Assembly: GCA_039028635.1 (NCBI GenBank)
Contig: JBCCHV010000002.1
Location: 145,150-209,149 of the forward strand
Length of the DNA stretch: 64,000 bases
Origin: Acidobacteriota bacterium
GTDB taxonomy: Bacteria; Acidobacteriota; Thermoanaerobaculia; Multivoradales; JBCCEF01
Reading direction: 5' to 3'
Every line of letters begins with the position of its first letter. Positions within the stretch are counted from its first letter, which is position 1. A program made the translations under genes and the position numbers. The notes beneath the pieces are model-generated. The model did no database searches. It saw only the letters and a list, made by a program, of their open reading frames with translations, and had not been told where the DNA came from. This document shows positions 7,701 to 15,488 of this stretch, piece by piece.

Positions 7701-9872
7701 CGGCAGGCCGGCGTCCTTGCCCTCGACCGTGCCGCGAATGTACTTGGTCACCAGATCGAAGCTGCCATTGGCCTGGGAGCTTTTGCGACGGCGAGTGCAC
7801 TCGATGCTGCCCTGGTCGTCGAACTTGAATCGGGTGTTGTACGTCAAGCCACCGTCGGTGCGAATCTTGGAAGTGTAGGGAGTGAGGATCCAAGGCGAGT
7901 CGGGATCCGGAAGGTAGCTCGACGGTGTGCCGACATCGAGGTAGCCGGTCGTCGGGCTCTCGGACAGGGTGGTGCCGGTGACGCTGTAGCCGGTGTAGTG
8001 ATCGACCTCCCGGACACCGCCATTGAAATCGTCGAGGATCTCGACGCGACGCGTGTGGCCCGCGCCATCGTGCCCGGTGCGCCGCTCCTCGCGGTAGCGG
8101 TTGCCGTCATCGAGGTAGATCGTCCGTTCGCGAACCCTCACCGGATTGATCTGGAAGCACTGGGACGGATCGCGCTGGATCAGAAGGGTCGAGCAGGTGC
8201 GCCACTCCATGGCGTAGCGAACGTACTTCTCCCGAACCCTGGTGCAGCTTCCACCGCAGTCGAAGACCTGTTCGGAAAGGAACAGATAGTCGCTGTCGCT
8301 GCTGCCGATCCTGGTGCTCTTGGTAAATGGAAGCCCGGAATCCGTGACCTGCCAAGAGCCGATCGGGTCGAGCGAACCCGGAATCTTGGGACCAATCGTC
8401 ACCGAGTGAAAGAACCGGTTCTTGGTGTAGCGCTCGGCAACCGTTGGAGCGGTGACATCGGTCTGCCGGTAGTCGGCGCGCCGGCAGTTTGGCCCGGAGT
8501 ACTGGCTCGCTGGAATCAGTGGATGGAGCGAGCTCGAATACCTCCAGGTGGCGATCCTCGAGTTGTTTGGGCGCAGGTGCCGTTTCACGGTCAACCCGGT
8601 TCGGGTGTAGTGCGGCTCCGCCGTCGGATCATTGGACCAGACACACTCGGTGGGATGGCGCCAAGCGCCGTAGTCGTACTCGTACTTGCCTTGGGTGGGG
8701 AACTGAATACGCCGAACCCTGCCGCTGCGCAAGAAGTCCGAGTAGTAGCTGACGAAGTAGTCCTTGGAGCTAGGCACATTGATCCAGGTCAGCAGCGGCA
8801 CCCGGATGTTCTCGGCAACGGAGCCCCAAACGCCGAGCGGATCGTGCGGCCGAGTTCGGGCGATGGTCTGGATCGAATAGTTGAAATCGTAGACCGCGGC
8901 GTTGCCGCCCCAGGCGGCGACGCGAACCTTGTCGACCAGCCGTCGCAGGTCGCCGAGCTCGTCGCCGTTGGGCAGAGTGAGCGGATTGGAAGGAGCCGCA
9001 TCCCCACCGGCCCGCTGACCGTTTCCGAGATGGAAGTCGATGCGGTGGCCGCGGCCGGTGCTATCCGAAATATGCCACTGCTCGGTATTGCCGCTCTGCG
9101 AGTAGCTCACCTCGACCCGATTGTCGTAGTAGTCCCGCATCTCCTTGAAGCGCCAGCAGCCGGTCACCCCGCCACCGCAAGCCAGGGTTCCGAGAGCGCT
9201 GTTGGTCTTCTCGAACTCGGAGATCAGGCCCTCGGGATGGTCGACGAAGATGGTGTCGGCATCGATCTGCCGCAGCCTGAGGTGGCTCGAGTCCTTGCTG
9301 TAGCGAACCGGCCGGCTGACGGTGCCGGGATCTCGCCCAGCGAGCTTGTAGAGATAGTGCGACCCGCCGTCCGGCGACACGTAGAGCCAGCGCTCCCCGC
9401 CATCGAGGGCCGGATGTTGGCGGTTGGGCCAGGTGGCCTTCTCGAGATCGCTCAGGCCGTCCGGAGGATCGGGTGCGAAGAGCTTTCCGAAATGGACCTC
9501 CCATCCGACGCCCGCGTTGCTGCTGCGTTGCGGTAGCGAAGCGAGGACCTGCTGCTGGGTCACCGGCGCGTGATCCCAACCGTCCGAGTTGTGCGTCGCG
9601 CGCAGCTGATAGCGGATGTGAGGGCCGACGGTGAACACCTGCCCCAGCGGGATGCTGAGCATCACATTGCCATTGGCGGTGTTGATCGACTCCACGTCGC
9701 CGTCGGAGAGGAAGGTCTGCTCCGGCAAGGAGCCGCGCAACGAGGGGATCGTCTCGCCGGCGAGACCTCCAGCATCCGGCGGATCGGGTTGTGCCAACGC
9801 CGCTTCGATAGTTAGAGCCATCAGCAGAGAGGTGAACAGGACGTGGTGTAACGGGGCTCGGAACGACGACAT
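4713..9872 (-). CDS. RHS/YD-repeat protein, secreted, ~1719 aa
   Basis: The ATG at 9872 follows a GGAGGATTCC ribosome binding site. A signal peptide (LLMALTIEAALAQ) leads into an N-terminal domain typical of RHS shells (FLSDGDVESINTANGNVMLS), then hundreds of residues of YD repeats (YDALGRTTRVSNPS, YDGNGRLLSKREG, YDAKDNLVRLQRGD). The RHS core (FFHQDHVGTPRILTN, YYPYGSVANQ, RFAGHEEDLHGASHYMLARG) ends with NPIRFVDPDGLA. After the core is a ~150-aa helical, charged C-terminal tail from TPSPEQLAEG to FGEIALR, which I cannot assign to a toxin family. No small immunity-like gene follows; the next gene downstream is the glycoside hydrolase at 2343-4424. It lies behind a sigma-54-type promoter (9922-9937). 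The role could be intercellular competition or a surface shell. Confidence 0.88.
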   Translation of the reverse strand: MSSFRAPLHHVLFTSLLMALTIEAALAQPDPPDAGGLAGETIPSLRGSLPEQTFLSDGDVESINTANGNVMLSIPLGQVFTVGPHIRYQLRATHNSDGWDHAPVTQQQVLASLPQRSSNAGVGWEVHFGKLFAPDPPDGLSDLEKATWPNRQHPALDGGERWLYVSPDGGSHYLYKLAGRDPGTVSRPVRYSKDSSHLRLRQIDADTIFVDHPEGLISEFEKTNSALGTLACGGGVTGCWRFKEMRDYYDNRVEVSYSQSGNTEQWHISDSTGRGHRIDFHLGNGQRAGGDAAPSNPLTLPNGDELGDLRRLVDKVRVAAWGGNAAVYDFNYSIQTIARTRPHDPLGVWGSVAENIRVPLLTWINVPSSKDYFVSYYSDFLRSGRVRRIQFPTQGKYEYDYGAWRHPTECVWSNDPTAEPHYTRTGLTVKRHLRPNNSRIATWRYSSSLHPLIPASQYSGPNCRRADYRQTDVTAPTVAERYTKNRFFHSVTIGPKIPGSLDPIGSWQVTDSGLPFTKSTRIGSSDSDYLFLSEQVFDCGGSCTRVREKYVRYAMEWRTCSTLLIQRDPSQCFQINPVRVRERTIYLDDGNRYREERRTGHDGAGHTRRVEILDDFNGGVREVDHYTGYSVTGTTLSESPTTGYLDVGTPSSYLPDPDSPWILTPYTSKIRTDGGLTYNTRFKFDDQGSIECTRRRKSSQANGSFDLVTKYIRGTVEGKDAGLPVLEVVAGGENGALGSGTCNTNGTNGTNRFVFTHGYDYLQRKSTRIGGYPYRYRADIDRNTGLPTATYNPSDQATFRFYDNLGRTTRIAPAASLGEAATVFVYANPAGGEANVTISRRFAGVTYADEKLVFDFFGRLKREFQSRPTGASTHVDSERLTQYDVLGRVTSVSTVQVAGNVNDAKSTEYLDYDAFGRPGRIQRPDGSEEVLVYRGNREIDSTVEVRTSQIGSSEVTTTTRYDALGRTTRVSNPSYAVINLYDPNGKLLKAKRRNSAGVVVQERQYGWDDRGLLAWERHPEIGGSAAAGTLSFQPDALGNPRQVFDGLRTITHDYDGNGRLLSKREGSRVWEEFVWADTNQGTNFRKGKMVEAIRHNYFGTTDWAISETYEYRGKVGNLSRRTTQLQWLHVENPFGRYAHTFEQDWSYNVLGEVISQTYPRCITTPQNGLRYCNDPSDIQAPAHTVSRTMNHRLPVQVSSSLGISADYTYHPNFQLDRIDYSNNAYTLLDQGTNGMRRPGRIRFYGAGGSLRFDSGSYGYDGAGNTWKIGVDRYVYDAASRLVRGTARSAARWEAYQYDAKDNLVRLQRGDGFVVHHNIDGKNRRVGNVGEPRDTFYDAAGNVDRVGPAEAPFFDLDHDGLNMVTRFYRHADGAEFLYGYGPGNFRILSLDVTAGERFWTLRDTDGSILREHRATGYGPYRGPSDPGEIVEFVEDFVHGPNGLIATRKRGGVQTFFHQDHVGTPRILTNVIGQQIGAVDYYPYGSVANQSGAQNLHSRFAGHEEDLHGASHYMLARGYVHSWGRFANVDPARSEWNLYSYASNNPIRFVDPDGLAATPSPEQLAEGAIDVAIKLVPKNSPIGVALKLSKRALKINSGIQKLVGDGMTVDDLADVSKDSLTVIDQAIGETQQSIDDATKLQRFHAAEERFLTATEQGVKPNSADPRVRGAFTGLPISSTAAEARSRGAAQGERLKRQQGVLQQQRDMRDRLIRSFGEIALR

Positions 9873-9921
9873 GGAATCCTCCAAGTTTTCTTCGAAATCG
9901 AGTGACTCCCGTACGTATAAG

Positions 9922-9937
9922 AGCAAGGGAAGTGCCA
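9922..9937 (-). promoter_or_regulatory. Sigma-54 (-24/-12) promoter of the RHS gene
   Basis: On the minus strand the sequence is TGGCACTTCCCTTGCT. It matches the sigma-54 consensus TGGCACG-N4-TTGCW at 14 of 16 positions as aligned here, with the invariant GG and GC separated by exactly 10 bp. Transcription would start near 9910, about 38 nt before the RHS ATG. Candidate upstream activator sites lie at 9990-10083. Confidence 0.75.
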
Positions 9938-9989
9938 CCGACTGGAGACCAAAAACACCGAGTCCGGGCCTGTACCGCGACTCAAGAGT

Positions 9990-10083
9990 GAACGAAATCG
10001 TTCATTTCCCGATCGAAACCGTGCACACAGAACGATTTCGTGCACAATTTCGGCACGACAGTCTGCAGAGAACGAATTCGATC
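9990..10083. promoter_or_regulatory. Three palindromic activator sites at exact 40-bp spacing
   Basis: GAACGAAATCGTTC (9990-10003), GAACGATTTCGTGC (10030-10043) and GAACGAATTCGATC (10070-10083) share GAACGAWWTCG and begin exactly 40 bp apart, nearly four helical turns. They lie about 85-165 bp upstream of the inferred RHS start site, the usual place for NtrC-type enhancer sites. They also precede the kinase gene at 10119, so they could serve both directions. Confidence 0.65.
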
Positions 10084-10118
10084 AGACATGGGGGCTGACC
10101 TCAGAAAGGCCGACGGCG

Positions 10119-12866
10119 ATGAGTGAGACTCCGAGCTTCGACCACACCGAGACCGTGCCGCCGCCGGACTCGGAGCGAACCACACCGCACTCCGATGGAC
10201 GCGAGGTGATTCGCGCCGCCATGGTGGATCGCTACGCCGTCCTCTCGCACCTCGGCAGTGGCGGCATGGGCTCGGTCTATGCCGCCTACGACCCCGATCT
10301 CGACCGCAAGGTGGCACTCAAGCTGGTGCGACGCGACCGCGGTAGCCATCGAGACCAGGAGCGCTTGCTGAGCGAAGCCCGCGCCCTGGCCCGGATGACC
10401 CATCCCAACGTCGTCCAGGTCTATGACGTCGGACTCCACGGCGACAGCGTCTTCTTCGCCATGGAGTTCGTCTCGGGCCTCAACCTGCGCCGCTGGCTGG
10501 CGGCCGAGACTCCCGGCTGGCGCCGGGTGGTGTCCCTCTTCCAGGGTGCCGGCCGCGGTCTCGCCGTCGCCCACGGGCGCGGCCTGATCCACCGCGATCT
10601 CAAGCCGGAAAACATCCTCGTAGGCGAGGACGGAGCGGCTCGAATCGCCGACTTCGGCCTGGTCAAGTGGACGGAGGAAGCGGGCACCGGCGTCGACACC
10701 GCGGCCGCCGCGGTGGACCCGAGGGGCAGCACCGAGCCGATGGGAACTCCGGGATACATGGCCCCCGAGGTCGCCGCCGGCGAGACCGCATCCGAGCTCT
10801 CCGACCAGTACGGCTTCTGTGTCGCCTTCCACGTGGCGCTCTACGGCGAGTATCCCAGCGCGCATCTCTCCGACGGCTCCACAGGACGAGCCTCGAAGCC
10901 TGCCCGCGGACTCGGTGCTCCTGCAGCAGCCGCGGTTCCAGCCGCCCTGAGAAAGATCCTGCGTCGTGGCCTGCAGACCGATCCCAGGGACCGCTACCCT
11001 TCAATGGACGCGCTCTTGCACGATCTGTCGCGGCTGGCGGGACGGCGGCGAAAAGCCCTGACCGCAGCCGGCATCGTCGTCTTGATCGGCCTGGCGGTGA
11101 CCCCATGGCTGACCAGTGGGCCCCATCCGGCCGCGGCCTGCGAAGGTGGCGAGCAGAGATTCGCCGAAGTCTGGAACGGCGAGCGCCGGAGCGCTCTCGG
11201 CAAGACCTTCGAGGCCAGCACATCCTCCTTCGCCAGCGAGGCTTTCGACGGCGTCGTGAGGATCCTCGACGACTACCGATCGGAGTGGGTCGCCTCTTAC
11301 CGCGACACCTGCCTCGCCACCCGGGCTCGCGGCGAGCAGTCGGAGCGCATGCTCGACCTTCGGATGCTCTGCCTCGAGCAGCGTCGCGAGGAGGTCGGCG
11401 CCCTGGTCGACCTGCTCCAGGCCGGCGGCGCCGACCTGGTCCCGGCGGCGGTCAAAGGCGGTGAGTCTCTACCGCACGTCGGCGCATGCGATGCCAATCC
11501 CGAGCTCGCCCTGCTCACTCCACTTCCCGAGGACGCGGAGCTACTGCACGAAATCGAGCAGTTCCAGCCGCGCCTGGCGCAACAGGAACTGCGTCAATCC
11601 ATTGGTCGTCCGGTCGACCTGGAGGAGCTCGAGAGCCTCGCCGAGATTGCCGGCGACATCGGCTACCGACCGCTCCAGGCCCAAACGCGCAAGGCACTCG
11701 CCATTTCCCTGGCACAGCAGAAGGGGGACGTCGACGCCGCGGTCGAAACCCTCGAGCTGGCGCTCACCGACGCCATCGGAGGGGGCGACCGAGCCACCGC
11801 TGCGGTCCTCTACGGCCATCTCGCCGAGTACACCGGATACAACCAAGGAAACCCCGAGCGGGGCGAGTGGTGGGGCCGATTCGCCGACGAATCCCTGGCC
11901 GGACTGACGCCGGGGCACCAAAGCGAGCGCTTCAGCGTGCACTCCAGCCTCGGCCTGCTCGCCTGGACCCGCGGAGAGATGGCCCAGGCGCGCGGCCACT
12001 GGCGCCGGGCCCTCGACCACGGCGGAGAGGCCTACGGAGCGGACAGCCCACTGCTGGCCCAAACCCTCAACAATCTCGCCCTGGCGGCGGAGCAAGACGA
12101 CGAGGCGATTCGCTATCTCGAGCGCGCTCTCGCCATCAAAGAGCAAGCCTACGGCAGCGAAATCCCGCTCCTCGCCAACACCCTCGTCAACCTCGGCGCC
12201 TGGAAAGCCCGCTCCGGGAGATACCGCGAGGTGCTTCCTCACACCACCAGAGCCATCTCGATCCTGGCCAAGGCCCACGGCCCGGACCACCCCAGCCTCG
12301 CCTATCCCCTGATCCTCGAAGGAGAGCTGCTCAACATCCTCGAACGGTACGACGAAGCAGTGGCTAAGCTCGAACGCGCTCGCCCCCTCGCCCACGGCTT
12401 CGGAGAGTCCCACCCGATGGCGATCCAGATCGACCTCGACCTCGCCGCCGCCAGCCTCGGCCAGCTTCGCCCAGAGCGGGCCCAGAAACACCTCGACCGG
12501 GCCGACGCCCTGACCAAGGACTTCCCGGACAGCAGCCCGATTCGCCTTGCCATCCCCCTACTCCAGGGGCAAACCGACCTGCTCCGCGGCAACTACGAGG
12601 CAGCCCTCACCGCCCTCGAGCAAGCCTGGTCCCTGGCGCATCAGCACGCCCACATGCGGCCACCGCTCTACGAAAGCATCCGCCTCCGCCTCGCCCTCGC
12701 CGAGTGCCACCTCGTCCTCGGCCAGCCCGACCGGGCACGCCCCCTCCTCGAGCAAGCCCTCGATCTCAGCACCCCCAATGGGCAGCTCAAAACCCTCACC
12801 GCCAAGGCCCGCTCCCTCCTCGCCCAGGCGGTTGAAGCGGCAAGCCCCAGCGCGCCCTCAAGCTAG
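10119..12866 (+). CDS. Membrane Ser/Thr protein kinase with C-terminal TPR repeats
   Basis: 915 aa. The kinase domain (~38-310) has all key motifs: glycine loop LGSGGMGSVY, VALKLV lysine, HRDLKPEN catalytic loop, DFGLV metal site and GYMAPE. A transmembrane segment (TAAGIVVLIGLAVTPWL, ~residues 320-337) follows, then an extracytoplasmic region of ~570 aa. Its second half is built of TPRs (for example LLAQTLNNLALAAEQ, LLANTLVNLGAWKA, and PLAHGFGESHPMAIQ). This PknB-like architecture with TPRs is common in Acidobacteriota and Planctomycetes. It is divergent from the RHS gene and shares the intergenic region containing the three palindromes. The kinase would phosphorylate cytoplasmic targets; the TPR domain may sense or scaffold outside. 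No partner can be named. Confidence 0.92.
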   Translation: MSETPSFDHTETVPPPDSERTTPHSDGREVIRAAMVDRYAVLSHLGSGGMGSVYAAYDPDLDRKVALKLVRRDRGSHRDQERLLSEARALARMTHPNVVQVYDVGLHGDSVFFAMEFVSGLNLRRWLAAETPGWRRVVSLFQGAGRGLAVAHGRGLIHRDLKPENILVGEDGAARIADFGLVKWTEEAGTGVDTAAAAVDPRGSTEPMGTPGYMAPEVAAGETASELSDQYGFCVAFHVALYGEYPSAHLSDGSTGRASKPARGLGAPAAAAVPAALRKILRRGLQTDPRDRYPSMDALLHDLSRLAGRRRKALTAAGIVVLIGLAVTPWLTSGPHPAAACEGGEQRFAEVWNGERRSALGKTFEASTSSFASEAFDGVVRILDDYRSEWVASYRDTCLATRARGEQSERMLDLRMLCLEQRREEVGALVDLLQAGGADLVPAAVKGGESLPHVGACDANPELALLTPLPEDAELLHEIEQFQPRLAQQELRQSIGRPVDLEELESLAEIAGDIGYRPLQAQTRKALAISLAQQKGDVDAAVETLELALTDAIGGGDRATAAVLYGHLAEYTGYNQGNPERGEWWGRFADESLAGLTPGHQSERFSVHSSLGLLAWTRGEMAQARGHWRRALDHGGEAYGADSPLLAQTLNNLALAAEQDDEAIRYLERALAIKEQAYGSEIPLLANTLVNLGAWKARSGRYREVLPHTTRAISILAKAHGPDHPSLAYPLILEGELLNILERYDEAVAKLERARPLAHGFGESHPMAIQIDLDLAAASLGQLRPERAQKHLDRADALTKDFPDSSPIRLAIPLLQGQTDLLRGNYEAALTALEQAWSLAHQHAHMRPPLYESIRLRLALAECHLVLGQPDRARPLLEQALDLSTPNGQLKTLTAKARSLLAQAVEAASPSAPSS

Positions 12867-13529
12867 CCCGCCAAGCTACCGAGGCAAGGCAGCCCACCCG
12901 CAAGAAACTCGGCTCGCAGATTGACGCCTGGCGCTCCAAGCACGTCGACGACTGACGGGAACGTCAGCCGACCGGCGGCCCACAACCGGCCGGATGAAAA
13001 GCCCTCCGACCACACAAACCTCCACACTTCTCAGCCGCGGCCGCGGCGCACCGAGTCAAGGAACTCGAAAGTACCAAGTCGGAATTCAGGTCGGCGGTCG
13101 CGGTTGATTCGAAGATCACATTCAGACCGGATCCATCGGCACGCCGACGTGCCGCGATCTGCCAATACGCGGCACGCGCCCACGAGATCCCAGTCCACGA
13201 GAGCGAACTCCGGCGACCGGAATCAGTGAGCCCTAGAAGCTGACCCTCAAGAAACTTCTCAAGCTCGGTTCCCCAAAATCTGTACTGCCGGTGTCTACCT
13301 CTTCAGTACCGATGAAATCTCGGCTCGCGGGACCTGTGCAGCGGTATCCCGCAATGCACACAACCGAAGCCGGCAAGACCCGAAGATCAGATCGCTCACT
13401 CTCTGAGCGCGCCCTCTACCTGCTCCATCGAGATCCCTGGCCATACCGATGACAAGAAAAATTCCAAGCCGAAGCCGGTCACCCCGAACGACCAGCATCG
13501 AGATTTCTTCGCGGGCGCATAAAGCCAAC
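12867..13529. other. Non-coding stretch between the kinase gene and the signalling operon
   Basis: About 660 bp with no frame I believe. The 102-aa frame at 12921-13229 is rich in Arg/Ser/Pro/His with no domain sense. A short hairpin CTGACG-GGAA-CGTCAG lies near 12952. The promoter of the downstream operon should be here, but I find no convincing -35/-10 pair and no GG-N10-GC sigma-54 site with good context. Confidence 0.5.
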
Positions 13530-15470
13530 ATGAAGATCATCGTTTTTTTGAATCGCTACGGCCACGCCACTTGGAGAGCTCCCGGCAACGGAAGATTCCT
13601 GTACGAATATTCCGTCCCTCTGCGGCGCCTGGAACTCGACCCAACACGCTCAAGGCTCCCGGCCGACATCGTTTTCCGCTTCGATGAGTCGAATCCCAAC
13701 TCGATGATCCGAGAGATCAGCAATCCGGCGACCCTGACCATCTGCCTGGCGGACTCTGGCTTCGAGATGACCTCGCAGTGGTTTACAGACCAATGCCAGC
13801 AGGCCATCGAGGAACACGGCGGTGACATCGAACCCAACCTCCAGGGGGATCTGATCGGTCGCCAACTCTTCCTGGGCCTCTTGCAGTTCCTCGAACATCT
13901 CGGATCAATGACCCCGGATCTGGTCGATGGCCTGCTGCCATCGCTCCCCCAGCGCCAGTTTCAAATCGGACCCGCCACGCTCCCGCTCGACGACTTGCCA
14001 CGAGCCGCGAACCTGCTCCATCGGTGGTGGGTCTTCGCGGACCAGATCTGTCGAGCTCTGCGGCACTCTTCTCTCGAGCTCGGCGGCCTCAGGCCGTGGC
14101 CGTCGCGAAAGTCCGACCAGCCTGCCGAAGAGATCCGTGGCAACCTCCTCAAGCTTCGAGCCCACTTGGCCGCCTCCATTCTCGAATGTCGGCCGACAAA
14201 ATACTGGCAGGGCAGTTCCGAGCGACAATCTGTCCTCGACTATCACCAGAGCATCGCCCAGTGGGTCTACTACAACCTGGAGATGCGACCCTCTACCGAA
14301 GAGCTCCTCCACCTCAAGACGCCCTATCGAGAGGTTGGTGACCTCCTCTTCCGCTGTGAGGAGCCCAAGTCCTGGCGCCCTCGGCTCAGGCCATCGGTCG
14401 AGCCCTCCCGCTCCGACTGGGCACGAACTCGTTGCTTCAAGACCCGCCCAGCCTTCCTCCGGGCCGCCGCCGCCTTTCGCCAGAAAGACTCGAAAGAGCG
14501 CAGCAAGTTGCGCCGAATCCTCGGAGAGCAGTGGCGACTATTTCGGGACGCCGAGAGCTTCTTCCTCAAGAAGTTCGAGCTCCGGGAGTTCATGATCCTC
14601 AGCCGAGCCGCCGCCGAAGTCTCGCGTCAGCAGGCTTCCCTCCGCTCCGCGGCGATCAACGCACCGGCCATCGGCTTCATTCTGAGACACCTCCCATGGC
14701 CCTACTTGGGATTCTTGATCCTTGCCTTCCTATCGTGGGGAACTCTGGGGACAGCGCGACTCCTCGAACGCACTTCGACCACATCTGGAGCGGGCCTGGC
14801 CCTCGACATCGCCGAGGCGCTTTTTCTCATGCAGTACCTGGTGGTCTACGGCGGATTATCTGTCGTCACGGTAATGACATTTCGAAGATTCCGTCGCATC
14901 CACAGCCTATTCGAGCAAGCGCTACCCAATATCTTCGGCGGCATTTTGGTCGGCTACGTCCCCCTCTGCCTGACTGAAGAGATGTCGCGCATGCCCTTGA
15001 CCATGAGCTGGCCGAAAATCCTATCCATCACGGCGATTCTGATCCTCCTGGCCTGCATGTATTTCATCGTCGAGGTTGCCAGTCAGGTCCGCCGACGGGG
15101 AGAGATGCTCCGCAAAGCAATGGCCTTATCGCTAATCGCCCTCGCCCAATCCTACGGCCTCGGCCTCATCGTCACCAGCACCTTGGGATCCGAGTACGTG
15201 ATTCAATCCAACGATCTCAGCACTCAGAGCACTCCGCCTGCTCCATCCGAATACTCGAACATCAACTGCGATGGTCCGCTCGACTCCGTCGAGTGCATGG
15301 AGGAAGCGAATATTCTGCATCGCCTCCGGGTCATGACCCTGGGAAATCTCGAGATGGAGTTCATGCTGTTTCCCAAACTTCTATTGCTCTGGTTCAGCCT
15401 TGCTCTGTTCGTCGGCATCTTTGTCGAGTCCATGTCCAATCAACCGCGCCCAGCCCCCGAACGGTACTAG
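13530..15470 (+). CDS. Polytopic membrane protein of unknown function, first gene of the signalling operon
   Basis: 646 aa from the ATG at 13530, where MKIIVFLNRYGHATW begins a folded-looking domain; an upstream ATG at 13449 would add 27 Arg/Ser-rich residues. Neither start has a clear ribosome binding site. Residues 1-385 are soluble and contain Trp/Leu-rich helical stretches (NLLHRWWVFADQICRAL, YHQSIAQWVYYNLEMR). From ~388 on there are about six membrane helices (YLGFLILAFLSWGTL, LFLMQYLVVYGGLSVV, IFGGILVGYVPL, SITAILILLACMYF, ALSLIALAQSYGLGL, LLLLWFSLALFVGIFV). I do not recognise the family. Only 18 bp separate it from the giant kinase, so it probably acts as that kinase's membrane sensor, anchor or output. 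Confidence 0.7.
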   Translation: MKIIVFLNRYGHATWRAPGNGRFLYEYSVPLRRLELDPTRSRLPADIVFRFDESNPNSMIREISNPATLTICLADSGFEMTSQWFTDQCQQAIEEHGGDIEPNLQGDLIGRQLFLGLLQFLEHLGSMTPDLVDGLLPSLPQRQFQIGPATLPLDDLPRAANLLHRWWVFADQICRALRHSSLELGGLRPWPSRKSDQPAEEIRGNLLKLRAHLAASILECRPTKYWQGSSERQSVLDYHQSIAQWVYYNLEMRPSTEELLHLKTPYREVGDLLFRCEEPKSWRPRLRPSVEPSRSDWARTRCFKTRPAFLRAAAAFRQKDSKERSKLRRILGEQWRLFRDAESFFLKKFELREFMILSRAAAEVSRQQASLRSAAINAPAIGFILRHLPWPYLGFLILAFLSWGTLGTARLLERTSTTSGAGLALDIAEALFLMQYLVVYGGLSVVTVMTFRRFRRIHSLFEQALPNIFGGILVGYVPLCLTEEMSRMPLTMSWPKILSITAILILLACMYFIVEVASQVRRRGEMLRKAMALSLIALAQSYGLGLIVTSTLGSEYVIQSNDLSTQSTPPAPSEYSNINCDGPLDSVECMEEANILHRLRVMTLGNLEMEFMLFPKLLLLWFSLALFVGIFVESMSNQPRPAPERY

Positions 15471-15488
15471 CGAGAGAAAGGGGAGATT

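Noticed and set aside
4698..9536. Two long plus-strand frames (4698-7493 and 7602-9536) opposite the RHS gene
   Set aside because: Antisense shadows of a GC-rich gene; the minus strand carries clear YD repeats and the RHS core.
10051..10067. CGGCACGACAGTCTGCA as a sigma-54 promoter for the kinase gene
   Set aside because: GG and GC are 11 bp apart rather than 10, which sigma-54 does not tolerate well.
12921..13229. 102-aa plus-strand frame after the kinase gene
   Set aside because: Arg/Ser/Pro/His-rich, no ribosome site, no homologous feel; treated as non-coding.
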